Positions 1 to 10,100 are shown, counted from the first letter of the stretch. The stretch is DNA of 64,000 nt from UBA8752 sp002336475 (GCA_943846755.1 OX044365.1:930001-994000); one strand, 5' to 3'. Made by a program: numbers and translations. The notes: generated by a model from the sequence alone, not told the origin.

Positions 1-1
1 C

Positions 2-373
2 ACCAGTGACACTGTGGTTCAATTGGATGGCCAGACCTTGGAAAAGCCAGCCTCACCAGAAGAGGCCTTTCGGATGATCCGCGCTTTATCGGGAAGAACG
101 CACGAGGTGACAACGGGATTCACCATCGTAGACGGGCGACAGACCGATGTACTCAAAACAGACCACGACACAGTGACCGTGTCATTCGTACATCTTAGCG
201 ACGATTTCATTCATCATTACATCGAACACCACCAACCTTTCGACAAAGCTGGGGCCTATGGCGCTCAAGATTTGATCGGAGCCTGTGGCATCCATTCCCT
301 AAATGGAAGCTTTTACACCGTTATGGGACTTCCCATGCACAAAATTTTTTCAACCCTGCAAACCTTTGATTAA
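2..373 (+). CDS. maf: Maf-family nucleotide pyrophosphatase, 5'-truncated by window edge
   Basis: The reading frame is open from base 2 (translation begins TSDTVVQLDGQTLEKP), so the gene starts outside the window; the GTG at 14 is internal. The DTVV...LDG...KP stretch and the later DKAGAYGAQD motif are the conserved Maf/YhdE signatures, the second forming part of the nucleotide pocket. Maf proteins hydrolyse non-canonical or canonical dNTP/UTP to monophosphates and are about 190 residues long, so roughly the last 123 residues are present. A GAYG(I/A)Q motif is typical of the dTTP/UTP branch, but I cannot settle substrate. The proteorhodopsin gene follows 120 bases downstream on the same strand. 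Confidence 0.88.
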   Translation, partial: TSDTVVQLDGQTLEKPASPEEAFRMIRALSGRTHEVTTGFTIVDGRQTDVLKTDHDTVTVSFVHLSDDFIHHYIEHHQPFDKAGAYGAQDLIGACGIHSLNGSFYTVMGLPMHKIFSTLQTFD

Positions 374-493
374 CAAGCTCATCAATCGCTGCTCAGGTTA
401 TTACGTTCACTTTTTTTGCAATTTTCTTGAACAAGGGGGCTTCCCTTTGGTTTTGGTGTGTACGTTGAACACGTTCAAAACCATACACAACAA

Positions 494-1240
494 ATGAACC
501 TTTCTTTAATTCTAGCCGACGCTTCGCTTTACATGAGTGAGCACTTTGACAGCCTGACAAGTTTCACCTTCTTCGTCGGTTGCATGGCCATGATGGCCGC
601 ATCTGTCTTTTTCTTCCTCGAAATGGGCAGCGTAGACAAAAAATGGAGGACGTCACTGCTCATTAGTGGCATCATCACATTTATCGCTTTCGTGCACTAC
701 TACTACATGCGCGATTACTACCTGGCCACAGGTGACAGCCCCATTGCTTTCCGCTATGTGGACTGGACACTGACGGTTCCGTTGATGTGCGTGGAGTTTT
801 ACCTGATCACCAAGAAAGCCGGTGGCACCATGGGACTGATGTGGAAGTTGATCTTCGCATCTGTGATCATGTTGGTTACAGGTTACTGGGGTGAGGCATT
901 GGACCAAAGCAACGCTTGGCTCTGGGGTCTTTTCTCAGGTATTGCTTACTTCTACATCGTTTACCTCGTTTGGTTCGGTGAAGTAAAGCAGTTGGCTGCC
1001 AATGCTGGTGGAGCCGTAGCTGAAGCCAACAAGTGGCTCGGTTGGTTCGTGCTGGCCGGTTGGGCGATTTACCCCATTGGTTACATGGCCGGAACCGGAG
1101 ACTTCGGTGGCGGACAATGGTACCAGGGGCTTTTCAACCTCGACATGGACGTCATCTACAACATTGGTGATGCCATCAACAAGATCGGTTTCGGTCTCGT
1201 GATTTACGCTTTGGCCATCAAGGACAGCTCTAAGGGCTGA
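494..1240 (+). CDS. Proteorhodopsin, green-absorbing proton pump
   Basis: A 248-residue seven-helix membrane protein that pumps protons outward when its retinal absorbs light. The third-helix motif has the proton acceptor Asp90, Thr94 and the proton donor Glu101 (the D-T-E pattern of proton pumps, not the NDQ pattern of sodium pumps). Met98 lies at the spectral tuning site (position 105 in the reference protein), which in marine flavobacteria means green absorption. His68 matches the counterion partner His75, and Lys230 in NIGDAINKIGFG is the retinal Schiff-base lysine. I chose the ATG at 494 because the frame upstream (from 458) adds 12 residues unlike the family. The blh gene for retinal synthesis follows. 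Confidence 0.97.
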   Translation: MNLSLILADASLYMSEHFDSLTSFTFFVGCMAMMAASVFFFLEMGSVDKKWRTSLLISGIITFIAFVHYYYMRDYYLATGDSPIAFRYVDWTLTVPLMCVEFYLITKKAGGTMGLMWKLIFASVIMLVTGYWGEALDQSNAWLWGLFSGIAYFYIVYLVWFGEVKQLAANAGGAVAEANKWLGWFVLAGWAIYPIGYMAGTGDFGGGQWYQGLFNLDMDVIYNIGDAINKIGFGLVIYALAIKDSSKG

Positions 1241-1268
1241 TCTCTCCGAAACGAAAGCAAGGAAAACT

Positions 1269-1302
1269 GGCCCACCCCTTCTCGGGGGTGGGCCTTTTCT
1301 TT
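1269..1302 (+). terminator. Hairpin terminator or attenuator between proteorhodopsin and blh
   Basis: A perfect 10-bp inverted repeat (1269-1278 with 1285-1294, GGCCCACCCC/GGGGTGGGCC) with a 6-base loop is followed by TTTTCTTT. It lies 28 bases after the proteorhodopsin stop and ends only a few bases before the blh start at 1308, so blh expression through it would need readthrough or a promoter inside the rhodopsin gene. Confidence 0.85.
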
Positions 1303-1307
1303 GCCCC

Positions 1308-2207
1308 ATGATTGGGGCAGGCACATTCAAGAATGCAGTCAAGGTGCGGAGGTGGACCCTCGGTCTTTTGGCGGCTGGTGCTCTCATGAGCGAGGCACTC
1401 TGGCATTGGGCTCCAGACCTCCAGTTGCCCCTCGCCATTGTTCTGATCGCTGTTATTGGCATCCAGCATGGCGCCTTGGACCACATACTGCATTCCCACA
1501 TGCATGGGGACCCAGAAGGGCCTCTTCGCCAGTCTTTTGTCCTCCCCTATATCGCGGGTATCGGAGTGGCTTGGGTCGCCTTTGAGACTGCTCCAGAACT
1601 GATGCTGGGCGTGTTTCTTCTGGTCAGTGCCTACCATTTCGGCATGTCACACCTCAGGGTCGATGCCATGCGCGGAAAACGGCCTTCACCGGACCACCTG
1701 TCCGGCCTGACCCTTGGCCTTTCTTTGCTCGCCCCGTTGGTCACCCGACCCGACGCCATCGGTGTTCTGCAGGACTTCGGCTGGCACCTTGACACCGGCT
1801 TCGGAGACAAATTGCTGCCGCTCAAACTGGCCAGCGGTGCCGCCCTCTTTCTCGGACTCGTGCTCAACCGCACATGGCGCAATGGCATGCTGGTTGTGGC
1901 CAGTGTCCTGCTCGCCTGGCTGGTGCGGGACCTCCTCCTCGCATTCGCACTGTATTTCGCCCTGGGCCATTCCCGGGAAGCTTTTTTCGAAGAATTCCAG
2001 CACCGGCAGAGTGTTGCGCGCGCATTTCCTCAATTTTATGTGAAGAGCCTTCCCCTCAGCTTCGCCTTCGCCGCCATGGCGGGGGTGATTCTTTGGCTCG
2101 CATCAGACGGCGTGCTCCGGGAACGGGCCGCGTTGAGCTTTCTGCTGGCAGGGACATTGCCGCACATCGCGGTCCTCGAGGGTTGGGTGACTGCCCGAAC
2201 CCGCTGA
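1308..2207 (+). CDS. blh: Brp/Blh-family beta-carotene 15,15'-dioxygenase
   Basis: A 299-residue polytopic membrane protein of the Brp/Blh family, which cleaves beta-carotene into two retinal molecules. The family histidines expected to bind iron are visible: GIQHGALDH near residues 51-60, YHFGMSH near 110, the ALGHS region near 220, and PHIAVLEGW close to the C-terminus. Its position directly behind proteorhodopsin supports a role in supplying the chromophore. The ATG at 1308 leaves almost no leader after the hairpin at 1269-1302; a later start is possible because the first 12 or so residues are not conserved in the family as far as I can tell. It converges on selD, with 43 bases between the stops. 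Confidence 0.93.
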   Translation: MIGAGTFKNAVKVRRWTLGLLAAGALMSEALWHWAPDLQLPLAIVLIAVIGIQHGALDHILHSHMHGDPEGPLRQSFVLPYIAGIGVAWVAFETAPELMLGVFLLVSAYHFGMSHLRVDAMRGKRPSPDHLSGLTLGLSLLAPLVTRPDAIGVLQDFGWHLDTGFGDKLLPLKLASGAALFLGLVLNRTWRNGMLVVASVLLAWLVRDLLLAFALYFALGHSREAFFEEFQHRQSVARAFPQFYVKSLPLSFAFAAMAGVILWLASDGVLRERAALSFLLAGTLPHIAVLEGWVTARTR

Positions 2208-2250
2208 CTTGGGCCATGTCTCCAGACTGAGATGGTCCGAGCCCGAAGTA

Positions 2251-3300
2251 TCAGCCCCGCACCCTGAGGTGGCCCTGACCGGGGACCACTGTGCCGATGG
2301 ACTGGGCATGCAAACCGAATTCGATGAGTACGGCCTCAACGTCACCCACCGAATCCGGAGAGGCTGAAAGGAGCAAACCACCGCTGGTTTGGGGATCACA
2401 CACGAGGTCCCGAACGAAATCCGAAGCACCTTCGAGGATGAGGTCTTGGCCGTAGCTCGCAAAATTGCGCCGCGTGCCTCCGGGAATGCAGCCCGCTGCA
2501 TGATACCCCTCCAAGGCCGAACGGTCCAAAGTCGGGAGTTGCGCCCCATCAACCACGAGCTCGACTCCAGTGGCGCGCGCCATTTCTAATCCATGCCCCG
2601 CCAATCCAAAGCCCGTGACATCGGTCATGGCGTGAACCCCGTCAATCTGCCCTAAAGCCGCACCAACCTTGTTAAGTTGGGTCATGTTGCGCGAAGCCGC
2701 ATCGAGGTGTGGTGCTTCCACGAGCCCTTTCTTTTGAGCGGTGGTGACCATGCCCACCCCCAATGGCTTGGTGAGGTAGAGCCGGTCGCCTGCCAACGCG
2801 CCTCCGTTTTTCTTGAGTTTGGCAATCTCGACGCGGCCTGTCACAGCCAGACCAAAAATGGGCTCAGGACTGTCAATGCTGTGCCCGCCAGCCAGCGGTA
2901 TACCCGCCTCTGCGCATACCGAACGCCCCCCTTCGAGCACCTGGCCAGCCACTTCGGGAGAAAGCTTGTCAACAGGCCAGCCGAGTATGGCGATGGCCAT
3001 CAGGGGAGTGCCGCCCATGGCGTAGATGTCGCTGATGGCATTGGCGGCTGCGATGCGGCCAAAAGTGTGGGGGTCATCTACAATGGGCATGAAGAAGTCG
3101 GTGGTGGACACAGCGGCCGTCCCATCGCCCAAATCGTACACCGCAGCATCGTCGCGGGCGCCGTGACCGACAATCAACTTTGGATCGTCCGCCTGGACGC
3201 CCAATTGCCCTAAGATTTGATCCAGCACACCCGGTGCAATTTTGCACCCACAGCCCGCTCCGTGGCTGTATTGTGTCAACTTCACTTCTTGCTGCTCCAT
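2251..3300 (-). CDS. selD: Selenide, water dikinase (selenophosphate synthase), Cys form
   Basis: A 349-residue SelD. It makes selenophosphate, the selenium donor, from selenide and ATP. The N-terminal YSHGAGCGCK motif places the catalytic Cys17 and Lys20 exactly as in the E. coli enzyme; the enzyme therefore uses cysteine and not selenocysteine, and no in-frame TGA is needed. Gly-rich ATP-binding segments such as DVTGFGLAGH (near 219) and DPQTSGGLL (near 305) are present. It starts 15 bases after the mnmH stop, so the two form an operon, and in this window the only visible user of selenophosphate is tRNA 2-selenouridine formation. Confidence 0.96.
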   Translation of the reverse strand: MEQQEVKLTQYSHGAGCGCKIAPGVLDQILGQLGVQADDPKLIVGHGARDDAAVYDLGDGTAAVSTTDFFMPIVDDPHTFGRIAAANAISDIYAMGGTPLMAIAILGWPVDKLSPEVAGQVLEGGRSVCAEAGIPLAGGHSIDSPEPIFGLAVTGRVEIAKLKKNGGALAGDRLYLTKPLGVGMVTTAQKKGLVEAPHLDAASRNMTQLNKVGAALGQIDGVHAMTDVTGFGLAGHGLEMARATGVELVVDGAQLPTLDRSALEGYHAAGCIPGGTRRNFASYGQDLILEGASDFVRDLVCDPQTSGGLLLSASPDSVGDVEAVLIEFGLHAQSIGTVVPGQGHLRVRG

Positions 3301-3315
3301 GTCCGCAAAGGTGGG

Positions 3316-4374
3316 TCAGAGACCCATGCGGTCTGCAGCGTCCATGAGCCGCTGGGCACATTCTGTAACCGGCAAGCCTTGGGCTTCCACAGGGTACCGG
3401 TTGTCCCCCGCTCTTTTTTGCAACCCGTGCTCGTAAGTCCGGTCGTAGTAATCCAAGGCAATCCGAGCTGCCGTCGCCAAATCATCCTGCTGGAGTGCCG
3501 CCAACGCCTCGGTCGTTTCTGCACCACCCAGCTCGGACCGAATGGCTTCAAAGGCTTGGTGAAGAAGCGCCGTGTCATAAGCGCCGTACATGCCTACCAA
3601 ATGGTCGACCCGGTCCTGGGTGCTCCTCAGCATCTCCAGCGCGGGACACGCGATCATCCGCTTGTAAAAAGGCTCGGGCACATGCACCTTTCCAATTTTG
3701 CGGCTTTCATTTTCGACCCAAATGCGCCTTGTGGGATCTAAGCCCACGAGGCATTCCGCGAGCAGGTTGCGGAAGTGCTCCGATGTGGGCTGGTCGTGGC
3801 GGTTCAAATTGCCAAAGGCGGACCCGAAGTGCCGCGCCAACCCCTCTAGGTCAACGGTCTGCTCACCAGCCTCAGCCAAGGCTTGGAGCACGGCAGTCTT
3901 GGCTGACCCGGTGTATCCACCAACACGCACCAACGGCCACTCTTGCCCCATCAAAGCGGGCAAAGTCTGTTTATATGCTTTGTAGCCGCCTTCAAGCAGC
4001 ACCACTGGCATTCCCGCTGTCCTCAGCAGCCAGCTGAGCGATCCACTGCGCATCCCGCCCCGCCAGCAATACATGTGAATGGGACGGCGGTCTGGCTGTT
4101 CTGCAAACAAAGCTTTGGCCGAACGCACCATATCAGCCATGCGGGGACCGATGAATTCTAAACCGCGCTCAACGGCCATTTCGCGGCCTTCCTGTTTGTA
4201 CATGGTCCCGACTTCCGCGCGTTCGGCATCGTCAAAGAGTGGGAATGATACCGCCCCGGGGATGTGTGCTTCAGCGAATTCTCCCGGAGATCGGGCATCC
4301 AACAACAGCGCCCCTTTTTCACGGGACCCCTCCAGAAAATCTTGGACACCTACGGAGCGACTGGGCACGGCCAT
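3316..4374 (-). CDS. mnmH: tRNA 2-selenouridine synthase
   Basis: A 352-residue MnmH (SelU, YbbB). It replaces the sulfur of 2-thiouridine at the wobble position of Lys, Glu and Gln tRNAs with selenium, through a geranylated intermediate. The N-terminal rhodanese domain carries the catalytic Cys103 in MYCWRGGMRS. A P-loop follows (GGYTGSAKT, residues 152-160), and DLEGLARHFGSAFG after it is also typical. It is the first gene of a two-gene minus-strand operon with selD, 15 bases apart. Length and domain order match the family. Confidence 0.95.
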   Translation of the reverse strand: MAVPSRSVGVQDFLEGSREKGALLLDARSPGEFAEAHIPGAVSFPLFDDAERAEVGTMYKQEGREMAVERGLEFIGPRMADMVRSAKALFAEQPDRRPIHMYCWRGGMRSGSLSWLLRTAGMPVVLLEGGYKAYKQTLPALMGQEWPLVRVGGYTGSAKTAVLQALAEAGEQTVDLEGLARHFGSAFGNLNRHDQPTSEHFRNLLAECLVGLDPTRRIWVENESRKIGKVHVPEPFYKRMIACPALEMLRSTQDRVDHLVGMYGAYDTALLHQAFEAIRSELGGAETTEALAALQQDDLATAARIALDYYDRTYEHGLQKRAGDNRYPVEAQGLPVTECAQRLMDAADRMGL

Positions 4375-4451
4375 TGGGAGCGAAGGTAGACTCCCCTTGT
4401 GTTTGGCACGATGCTTGTCTCTACTTGTACGTTCACAAATACAACAGCACC

Positions 4452-5165
4452 ATGATGCGATTCCAATTTCCCCTTGCTCTTTTCGCGGCTGCGGTCATGA
4501 CCAGCCCCTCCTTCGCCCAACCCACCCTGGAAAGGCCCAATGCCCCAGATCCTGCCTCGGCCTGCCTCGGCGAATGCGAGCAACATGATTGTGAGCCATC
4601 TCGAGAAGCAAGGCGCATGATGGACGCCGAGGCGCGTCTGCTCGAAGCCAATGCACGCCGCGCGCAAGCGGCCACACGAACCCTTCAAGCGCAACGCGCA
4701 CTGATCCGTGAGGAGCAAGAGCGGGTGAGGGCCAACAAACAGGCCATTTTGAGTGAGGCCAAGCAACGCGAATGGGAGCACCGCAGGGCTGATGTCAAAT
4801 TGGACGACCTCACGGACCGACTCCACGATTTCAGGGCGGTGGTGCTCACATCGGTCACCGGAGTGCATCCCAAACAATCTGTGGCTCAAGCCGCCGAAAT
4901 ACTCTCGGGACAGGGCAACTTGGAATTTGTCAATCCACTCAAGATCAAGCGCAAATACCGGACCCACCGAAAACTGGCCCCTGACTTTGTGTACCGCCAT
5001 GGTGTGTTGCGCGCAACCCTGCACCGAGAAACCCTCAACGAATACGGACGCTTTGTCCACCTCGTCATCAGAGATCACAATGGAAAGGTGGTTTATGACG
5101 CCCGCTACGAGAATGTGCATTTCGCCGAAATGCTGGCTCCTCTCTCAGGAACAGCGACACTTTAA
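4452..5165 (+). CDS. Secreted coiled-coil protein of unknown function
   Basis: A 237-residue protein with a signal peptide (MMRFQFPLALFAAAVMTSPSFAQ, cleavage expected after residue 22-23). Residues about 45-125 are rich in Glu, Arg, Ala and Gln and should form a coiled coil. The C-terminal 100 residues look globular (HLVIRDHNGKVVYDARY). I recognise no family. The ATG at 4452 was chosen because the signal peptide begins there; the frame is open further upstream from 4239 but would overlap the divergent mnmH gene. It converges on the flavoenzyme at 5461. Confidence 0.75.
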   Translation: MMRFQFPLALFAAAVMTSPSFAQPTLERPNAPDPASACLGECEQHDCEPSREARRMMDAEARLLEANARRAQAATRTLQAQRALIREEQERVRANKQAILSEAKQREWEHRRADVKLDDLTDRLHDFRAVVLTSVTGVHPKQSVAQAAEILSGQGNLEFVNPLKIKRKYRTHRKLAPDFVYRHGVLRATLHRETLNEYGRFVHLVIRDHNGKVVYDARYENVHFAEMLAPLSGTATL

Positions 5166-5460
5166 CGCCCTGAACGGGGTCATCAACCCCACGGCCCCCA
5201 GAGACTGCGCCCACTCCACTTCAGGGGTGGGCGCTGCCCATTGGGCACTCAATGTGGAATTCCCGTAGGCCTGAACCCCAATGACCGGCACAAGGCCATT
5301 GCTCCCCAATGGGCAACCGAAATCAAGCCAAAAAAGAGGTACGCATCGAAAATCGTAGAGAGCAACATCGGAAGGTGGATTGTGCATCCTGTACGCACGC
5401 GCCACCTTTTAGGTTACACATTACAGGCTGACCGCAATCAGCGTCGCGCTCCACCTCGCA
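5166..5460. other. Convergent intergenic region with a hairpin
   Basis: A 295-base gap between converging genes. It contains an 8-bp perfect stem (5207-5214 with 5227-5234, GCGCCCAC/GTGGGCGC) without a following T-run, possibly a weak terminator. I see no gene in it. Confidence 0.4.
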
Positions 5461-7098
5461 TCAAGCTGTAGCGGGGAGTTTGAAGTCAAAGAGATGGGCG
5501 CGCAGGTGCTCAGGTGAGGACTCAAACCCCCAGCCCAACAAAGCGCCCACCACCTCCTCTCTCGAGAAATCTACATGGCGGGCTTCCGAGGCTCCCCAAT
5601 CGTAGACATGCCTTGGCAACCACGACTCTTCCGCCAAGCGGCTGAGCATCGCTTCCCCAGGGTCTACCATGCCTTGATCATTGACATCCAACAATGCGCC
5701 GAAATCTTGCAACAGCGCTTCTTTGTCCTTGGCAAAAGGTGCGTGATCACCGGGCCTCATCTCATCGAGGAACGCGTCAAAATGAGCCACATCTCCTTGT
5801 TCGAAGTACCGGAAGCAAGCGCGCTGCAGCCACAGGTCACCAAACAGGATCTGGGCCAGCCAATACTGCGTCCAAGCGTTCCACGTCTCGAATTTCCCCA
5901 TGGCCGCGTACGCCCGTGAAATGGTGCCGTCTGATTGCTTCCACTGGGTGCGGTGCAAGACCTCCATCTTGGAAAATGCTGCGGTAGAGAAATCTCCTTT
6001 TCGCACGGGTCCGTCTGCTTTTCCAAATGCGGACAACAGGTGGCGCGCTCCGTAATAGACGCTTTCGAAGGTGTGGATCAGGCCGTTCGAGTACAGAGGA
6101 TCAATGAAGCCAAAAGTGGATGGGGCGGTGAAATGACGCTCTCCAACAGATTGGCGCGAAGCGTATTGCAATCGGCTTGTTCGCGTGAATGGCATGGTGA
6201 CTTCGATGCCTTCTAGATGAGCTTCGATGTCGGGAAACCGTGCGATAAAGCTGCGGAACTCTTGTTCGGCCGACACCGTGCTGTCTTCAGGATAGACCCG
6301 GGGATCCAACATTAGGCCTACGCTGGCCTTCCGCGATTCTGATCGGTTGAAGTTGTCAAACGGAATCACCCACATCCACCCCCCTTCAAACATGTGGTGC
6401 AGGGTGCCTTCATGCCATTTCCTTCCTTGAGAAGGTGAGGCGTGGAGGTTGTCAAAAGGCTGCAGACCCTCGACATGAGCAAAAATTGCGCGGCTGTGCG
6501 TCTGGGCCTCTGGAGCCCCATCGCGGTAGCCCATTTTCTGAACCAGCCGCGACCCACGGCCTGATGCATCCACATAGTAATCGCTGCTGTAGTCGGCAGT
6601 TGGACTGGACACCACCACGCCCTCAGCCGTGATGTTCACGTCATTGATGGGGGTTTCCTCGACATAATCCGCACCATATTCGATCGCTGCATTGAGCAGG
6701 AACTGATCGACTTCTTCTCGGTAGAGGTGACTCTCGCTGTAAAAGGGCAAATGTGGCGGCACCAATTGATGCATGCGGTCATTGGACAAAGGCTGTCCTT
6801 CGGTATGGTGCGCAAAGCCAATGCTGTGCTTTAAACCGCAGCTCGGTGTAATGTGGTCTACAATCCTGTCGGCGTGGCTCAGGTGCCCGATTTCCGGAAT
6901 GCCGAAGCGCTCACCAATGATAAATGGCCAGATGGCACTTTGGGGCAAGAGCGCCTCTCCCAGGGCAAACCGGGGGTGCTTCCCTCGCTCTATGATCAGC
7001 ACTTTCAGGCCCTCTTTGGCCAAAATGCTGGCCATTGATGTTCCGTAAATTCCGGAACCCGCAATGATGACGTCGTAGTGAAGCTGAGAATTTGACAT
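5461..7098 (-). CDS. FAD-dependent halogenase-like oxidoreductase
   Basis: A 545-residue flavoprotein of the flavin-dependent halogenase/monooxygenase superfamily. The N-terminal FAD-binding GSGIYG is at 14-19, followed by ERGKHPRFALGEALLP, which resembles the PRFxxGESLLP motif of PrnC/CmlS-type halogenases. WMWVIP at 241-246 matches the WxWxIP halogenase signature, and DASGRGSRLV (177-186) is the second nucleotide-binding segment. Lys90 in GLKHSIGF is at about the place of the halogenase lysine that forms chloramine, though I cannot prove alignment. Such enzymes take reduced flavin from a separate reductase, and none is adjacent. A non-halogenating monooxygenase is the main alternative. It lies 95 bases downstream of the CotH gene on the same strand. 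Confidence 0.8.
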   Translation of the reverse strand: MSNSQLHYDVIIAGSGIYGTSMASILAKEGLKVLIIERGKHPRFALGEALLPQSAIWPFIIGERFGIPEIGHLSHADRIVDHITPSCGLKHSIGFAHHTEGQPLSNDRMHQLVPPHLPFYSESHLYREEVDQFLLNAAIEYGADYVEETPINDVNITAEGVVVSSPTADYSSDYYVDASGRGSRLVQKMGYRDGAPEAQTHSRAIFAHVEGLQPFDNLHASPSQGRKWHEGTLHHMFEGGWMWVIPFDNFNRSESRKASVGLMLDPRVYPEDSTVSAEQEFRSFIARFPDIEAHLEGIEVTMPFTRTSRLQYASRQSVGERHFTAPSTFGFIDPLYSNGLIHTFESVYYGARHLLSAFGKADGPVRKGDFSTAAFSKMEVLHRTQWKQSDGTISRAYAAMGKFETWNAWTQYWLAQILFGDLWLQRACFRYFEQGDVAHFDAFLDEMRPGDHAPFAKDKEALLQDFGALLDVNDQGMVDPGEAMLSRLAEESWLPRHVYDWGASEARHVDFSREEVVGALLGWGFESSPEHLRAHLFDFKLPATA

Positions 7099-7193
7099 GG
7101 CAAGGTGTTGACCCTTACAATGTGGGAAGAATCCACAAATGGGCGATGACGAAAGTCATGAGCCACCATGAGAACCGTCAACTTCTCACGCTC

Positions 7194-10100
7194 TCAGCGC
7201 TTCACCAGCCGTGTCAATTGCTGGTTTTGGCCAGATATAAAACGCACCGCATAGACTCCCGGAGACCACTGCCCCGCATCCAACACAAAGGGGAGCATGA
7301 CGTTTTGGGCAGAAAAAACCGTGCGTCCAGCAGCATCTGAAACCGTCAAATCGCCCACCCCCTGACCGGTAACGACGGTGGCACTAGACACCGGGTTGGG
7401 AGAGACCCCCAGATTCGGCATCTCCTCTTCGGGGAGGGGGTCCGCAACACTGAGGATTACCTCATCACCATCGGAAGGCCAGTTGAGCGCTTCGCTCACC
7501 AGCGTGCAACTTCCATCGGTGGCCGTGAGCATGTAAGTGCCTGGGGCGGATGGGACAAACACATTGTCTTCTCCCACCAACACCCCATCAAGGTACCATG
7601 CGAAGTCCAGTGGCTGCCCGCCCCCAGCAACCAGAGCTAAAAACCCGCTACCTGTGGATTGAATGGACAATTCAACCCCATCCAAACAAGGGCCGAAGAT
7701 GGCAAAGAACTGATCGTCCTCTTCCAATGAAACCTCTACAAAGGGCTCATTGGCATCGACCCACCCCATGTCAATGTGGTAGTTGCTTTGCCATCCGAGA
7801 AACCCAAATCCTGTGCCCGGTATGGCTGCGATGCGAACCGGGCACTCACCGAAGTATTCGCCATCCCAACCTGAACCTAGGCCTTCCATTTCATTGACCG
7901 TAACCTCGCCGCCGAATGGAGGTGACCAGCTGACTGTCAATAGTTCTGGGTCACTGTAACCAAACTCATCCCGGACCTGGGTGCGCTCAGGAGTGGCCCT
8001 GATTTCATTGTGATTGCGCATGTGTTCTATGCGCTGTTGCCAATAGGACATCGAAGCCGGCGACTCCCACATTTCGATGTGGTGTACCATGGCCGGCGCC
8101 ATGTTGGCTGCCGTCATGGACAGGCGTGCATCGAAGACATCTTCGCTAAAGGTGGTCTCCAAAAGATCACAGGTCCGGGTTGCAAAACGACATTGGTAAT
8201 CGCCATCCGCCATCACCTTTTTAAAGAGGTCGGTAAAGCGGGACTGGTAAGGTGGATTGAGCGTCAAATTCAGGTAGTTATCGTAAGGGCTGGTGCCCCA
8301 AGCTCCAAAGCAAGCGTCCGTATCATAGAGCATCGGACGCCACAAGCCATCCCCAGTATTGGCTCGGAAAAACTTGACATTGTTCTGGCCCCAAGGTGCT
8401 GCAATCCAATCGACATTTTGGCCATGGATTTCGAAGATGTGGTAGTCGATGTACGAGGCCACATCAAAATTCTGCTCAAACGCATCATGGAAAGACCCCG
8501 ATCCGTCTGGAAGCTCCAACAATGGGTCGACCGTCGCCTCAAACGCACTGGGACCTCCATTGAGCGAGGCGAATGCACTGACAAGGTCCACTGCATTGTC
8601 ATCCCAACCGAAGTTGTCTTCAACAAACTGCTCGTCTGCCTTTTCTCTGGCCCCGTATACGCCCCAATACTCCCCATTGAGGTACACCTCTACAGGCCGC
8701 CATCCCGAGGCCACAACATGGGTTTCCAGCGCCAACTCACCGTAAAAGGCATCCTGGAATTTGTTTTCCCAAGAGGCTTGCCCTCCGTTGCGGAGGTTCA
8801 GATTTCCGAATTTTTCGATCGAAGGCTTAGAGGCAAAAACAGTGTGTTGCAACGGCCCTGTATAGCGCTTTTTGAAGTCCAGCCTGAAGGACCGCTGTGC
8901 TTCAGCACGTGACCACCCCCCATGAATCTCGAGGTCTAGTCGCGCCTCGGCTACTGGACTTCCTGTGCCATCGAACCAGGTCAATCGGCTCTCACGAGAC
9001 CAGGGCTGCCAGAAGTTGGACCCAAAGAAGGGATAGTCTTGCCCAGCATTGGGGCCAGAGACATAGATGCCGGTGTTCCAATCCCAGAGGTGATCGGGGT
9101 GGGTATATATGCTCACCTTTTCCAAGCCAGTGGAAGGTTCATCGAGGAAGTAAATGCGGTCCACCGTTTCGCTGGGTACCATCCCTTCTCCAAAAGCCTT
9201 GATGCTCAGAACAGATGTCTCCACTGGATTCCAAAAGCCTGTAAACACACTGGAGGAAGGGGTGGGCTCGGAACCGTCCACCGTGAAGCGCAGGGTCACA
9301 GGAGGCAAAGTCTGCCCGGGAGGCCCAGAAGGTTGTCCAGGGCTTGCCGTCACCGTAGATGCTGCGTACCAACCGGATGCCGGTTCAACCACGGGCGCAG
9401 GTGCCACATGTGAAAGACAGCTGGAAAGGTTGGCGCTGCCCGGGGATGGTGAAGTGAAAAAGCACCAATCAGAAGCCCCCTCTGCCCTTCCCATCGTCAC
9501 ACCAGCCCTCAACTCTGTGGGCAAGCTCGCGAGGTCCAGCAGGCTTCCGGAGGCGTTGGACAAAATCACAGGTTCTCCGGGCTTGAGCTTGAAATTCGTG
9601 TGGTATTCTGGGGCAGCAGGCTCCCACCAATCGGGAAGGATACCAAAGGGAACCGGTGTCGGCGCAGACCGAGCCAATGCCAGAAATGGGCGGGCAGTGA
9701 GGTCCGAAGAATTGGCGTTCTCGTTGTGAACCTGAACCGCCAGAACATTGGTGCCCTCGACCAACCATTCGCGGGGATCGAAGGGGACGGACTCGGGAAT
9801 ACCCCCGGAGTACAACACCGCTTCATGCAGTCCATTAGAAGATGCATTGTGCGCCACCGACACGTCATTCATGGTCGAAGAACGCGACAACTCGCGCCCG
9901 TTGAGGAACGCGACATAACCATCGTCGTAATCCATCGCCAAATGGCCATGCACCAGCTCCTCGAGGTTGACAACATTAAAAGACCTGCGCATGAAGACGA
10001 CACCGCCATTGATGACGGTGGCGTCGTCCCCATCGCCGTAACCAATGCTTCCAGGACCTGCCTGCCAAGCAGAATCATCAAAATTGAGCGTCCGCCAATC

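Noticed and set aside
440..470. Possible Bacteroidota promoter (TAnnTTTG-like TACGTTG near 461) before proteorhodopsin
   Set aside because: Only a partial -7 match and no well-spaced TTG at -33; not strong enough to list.
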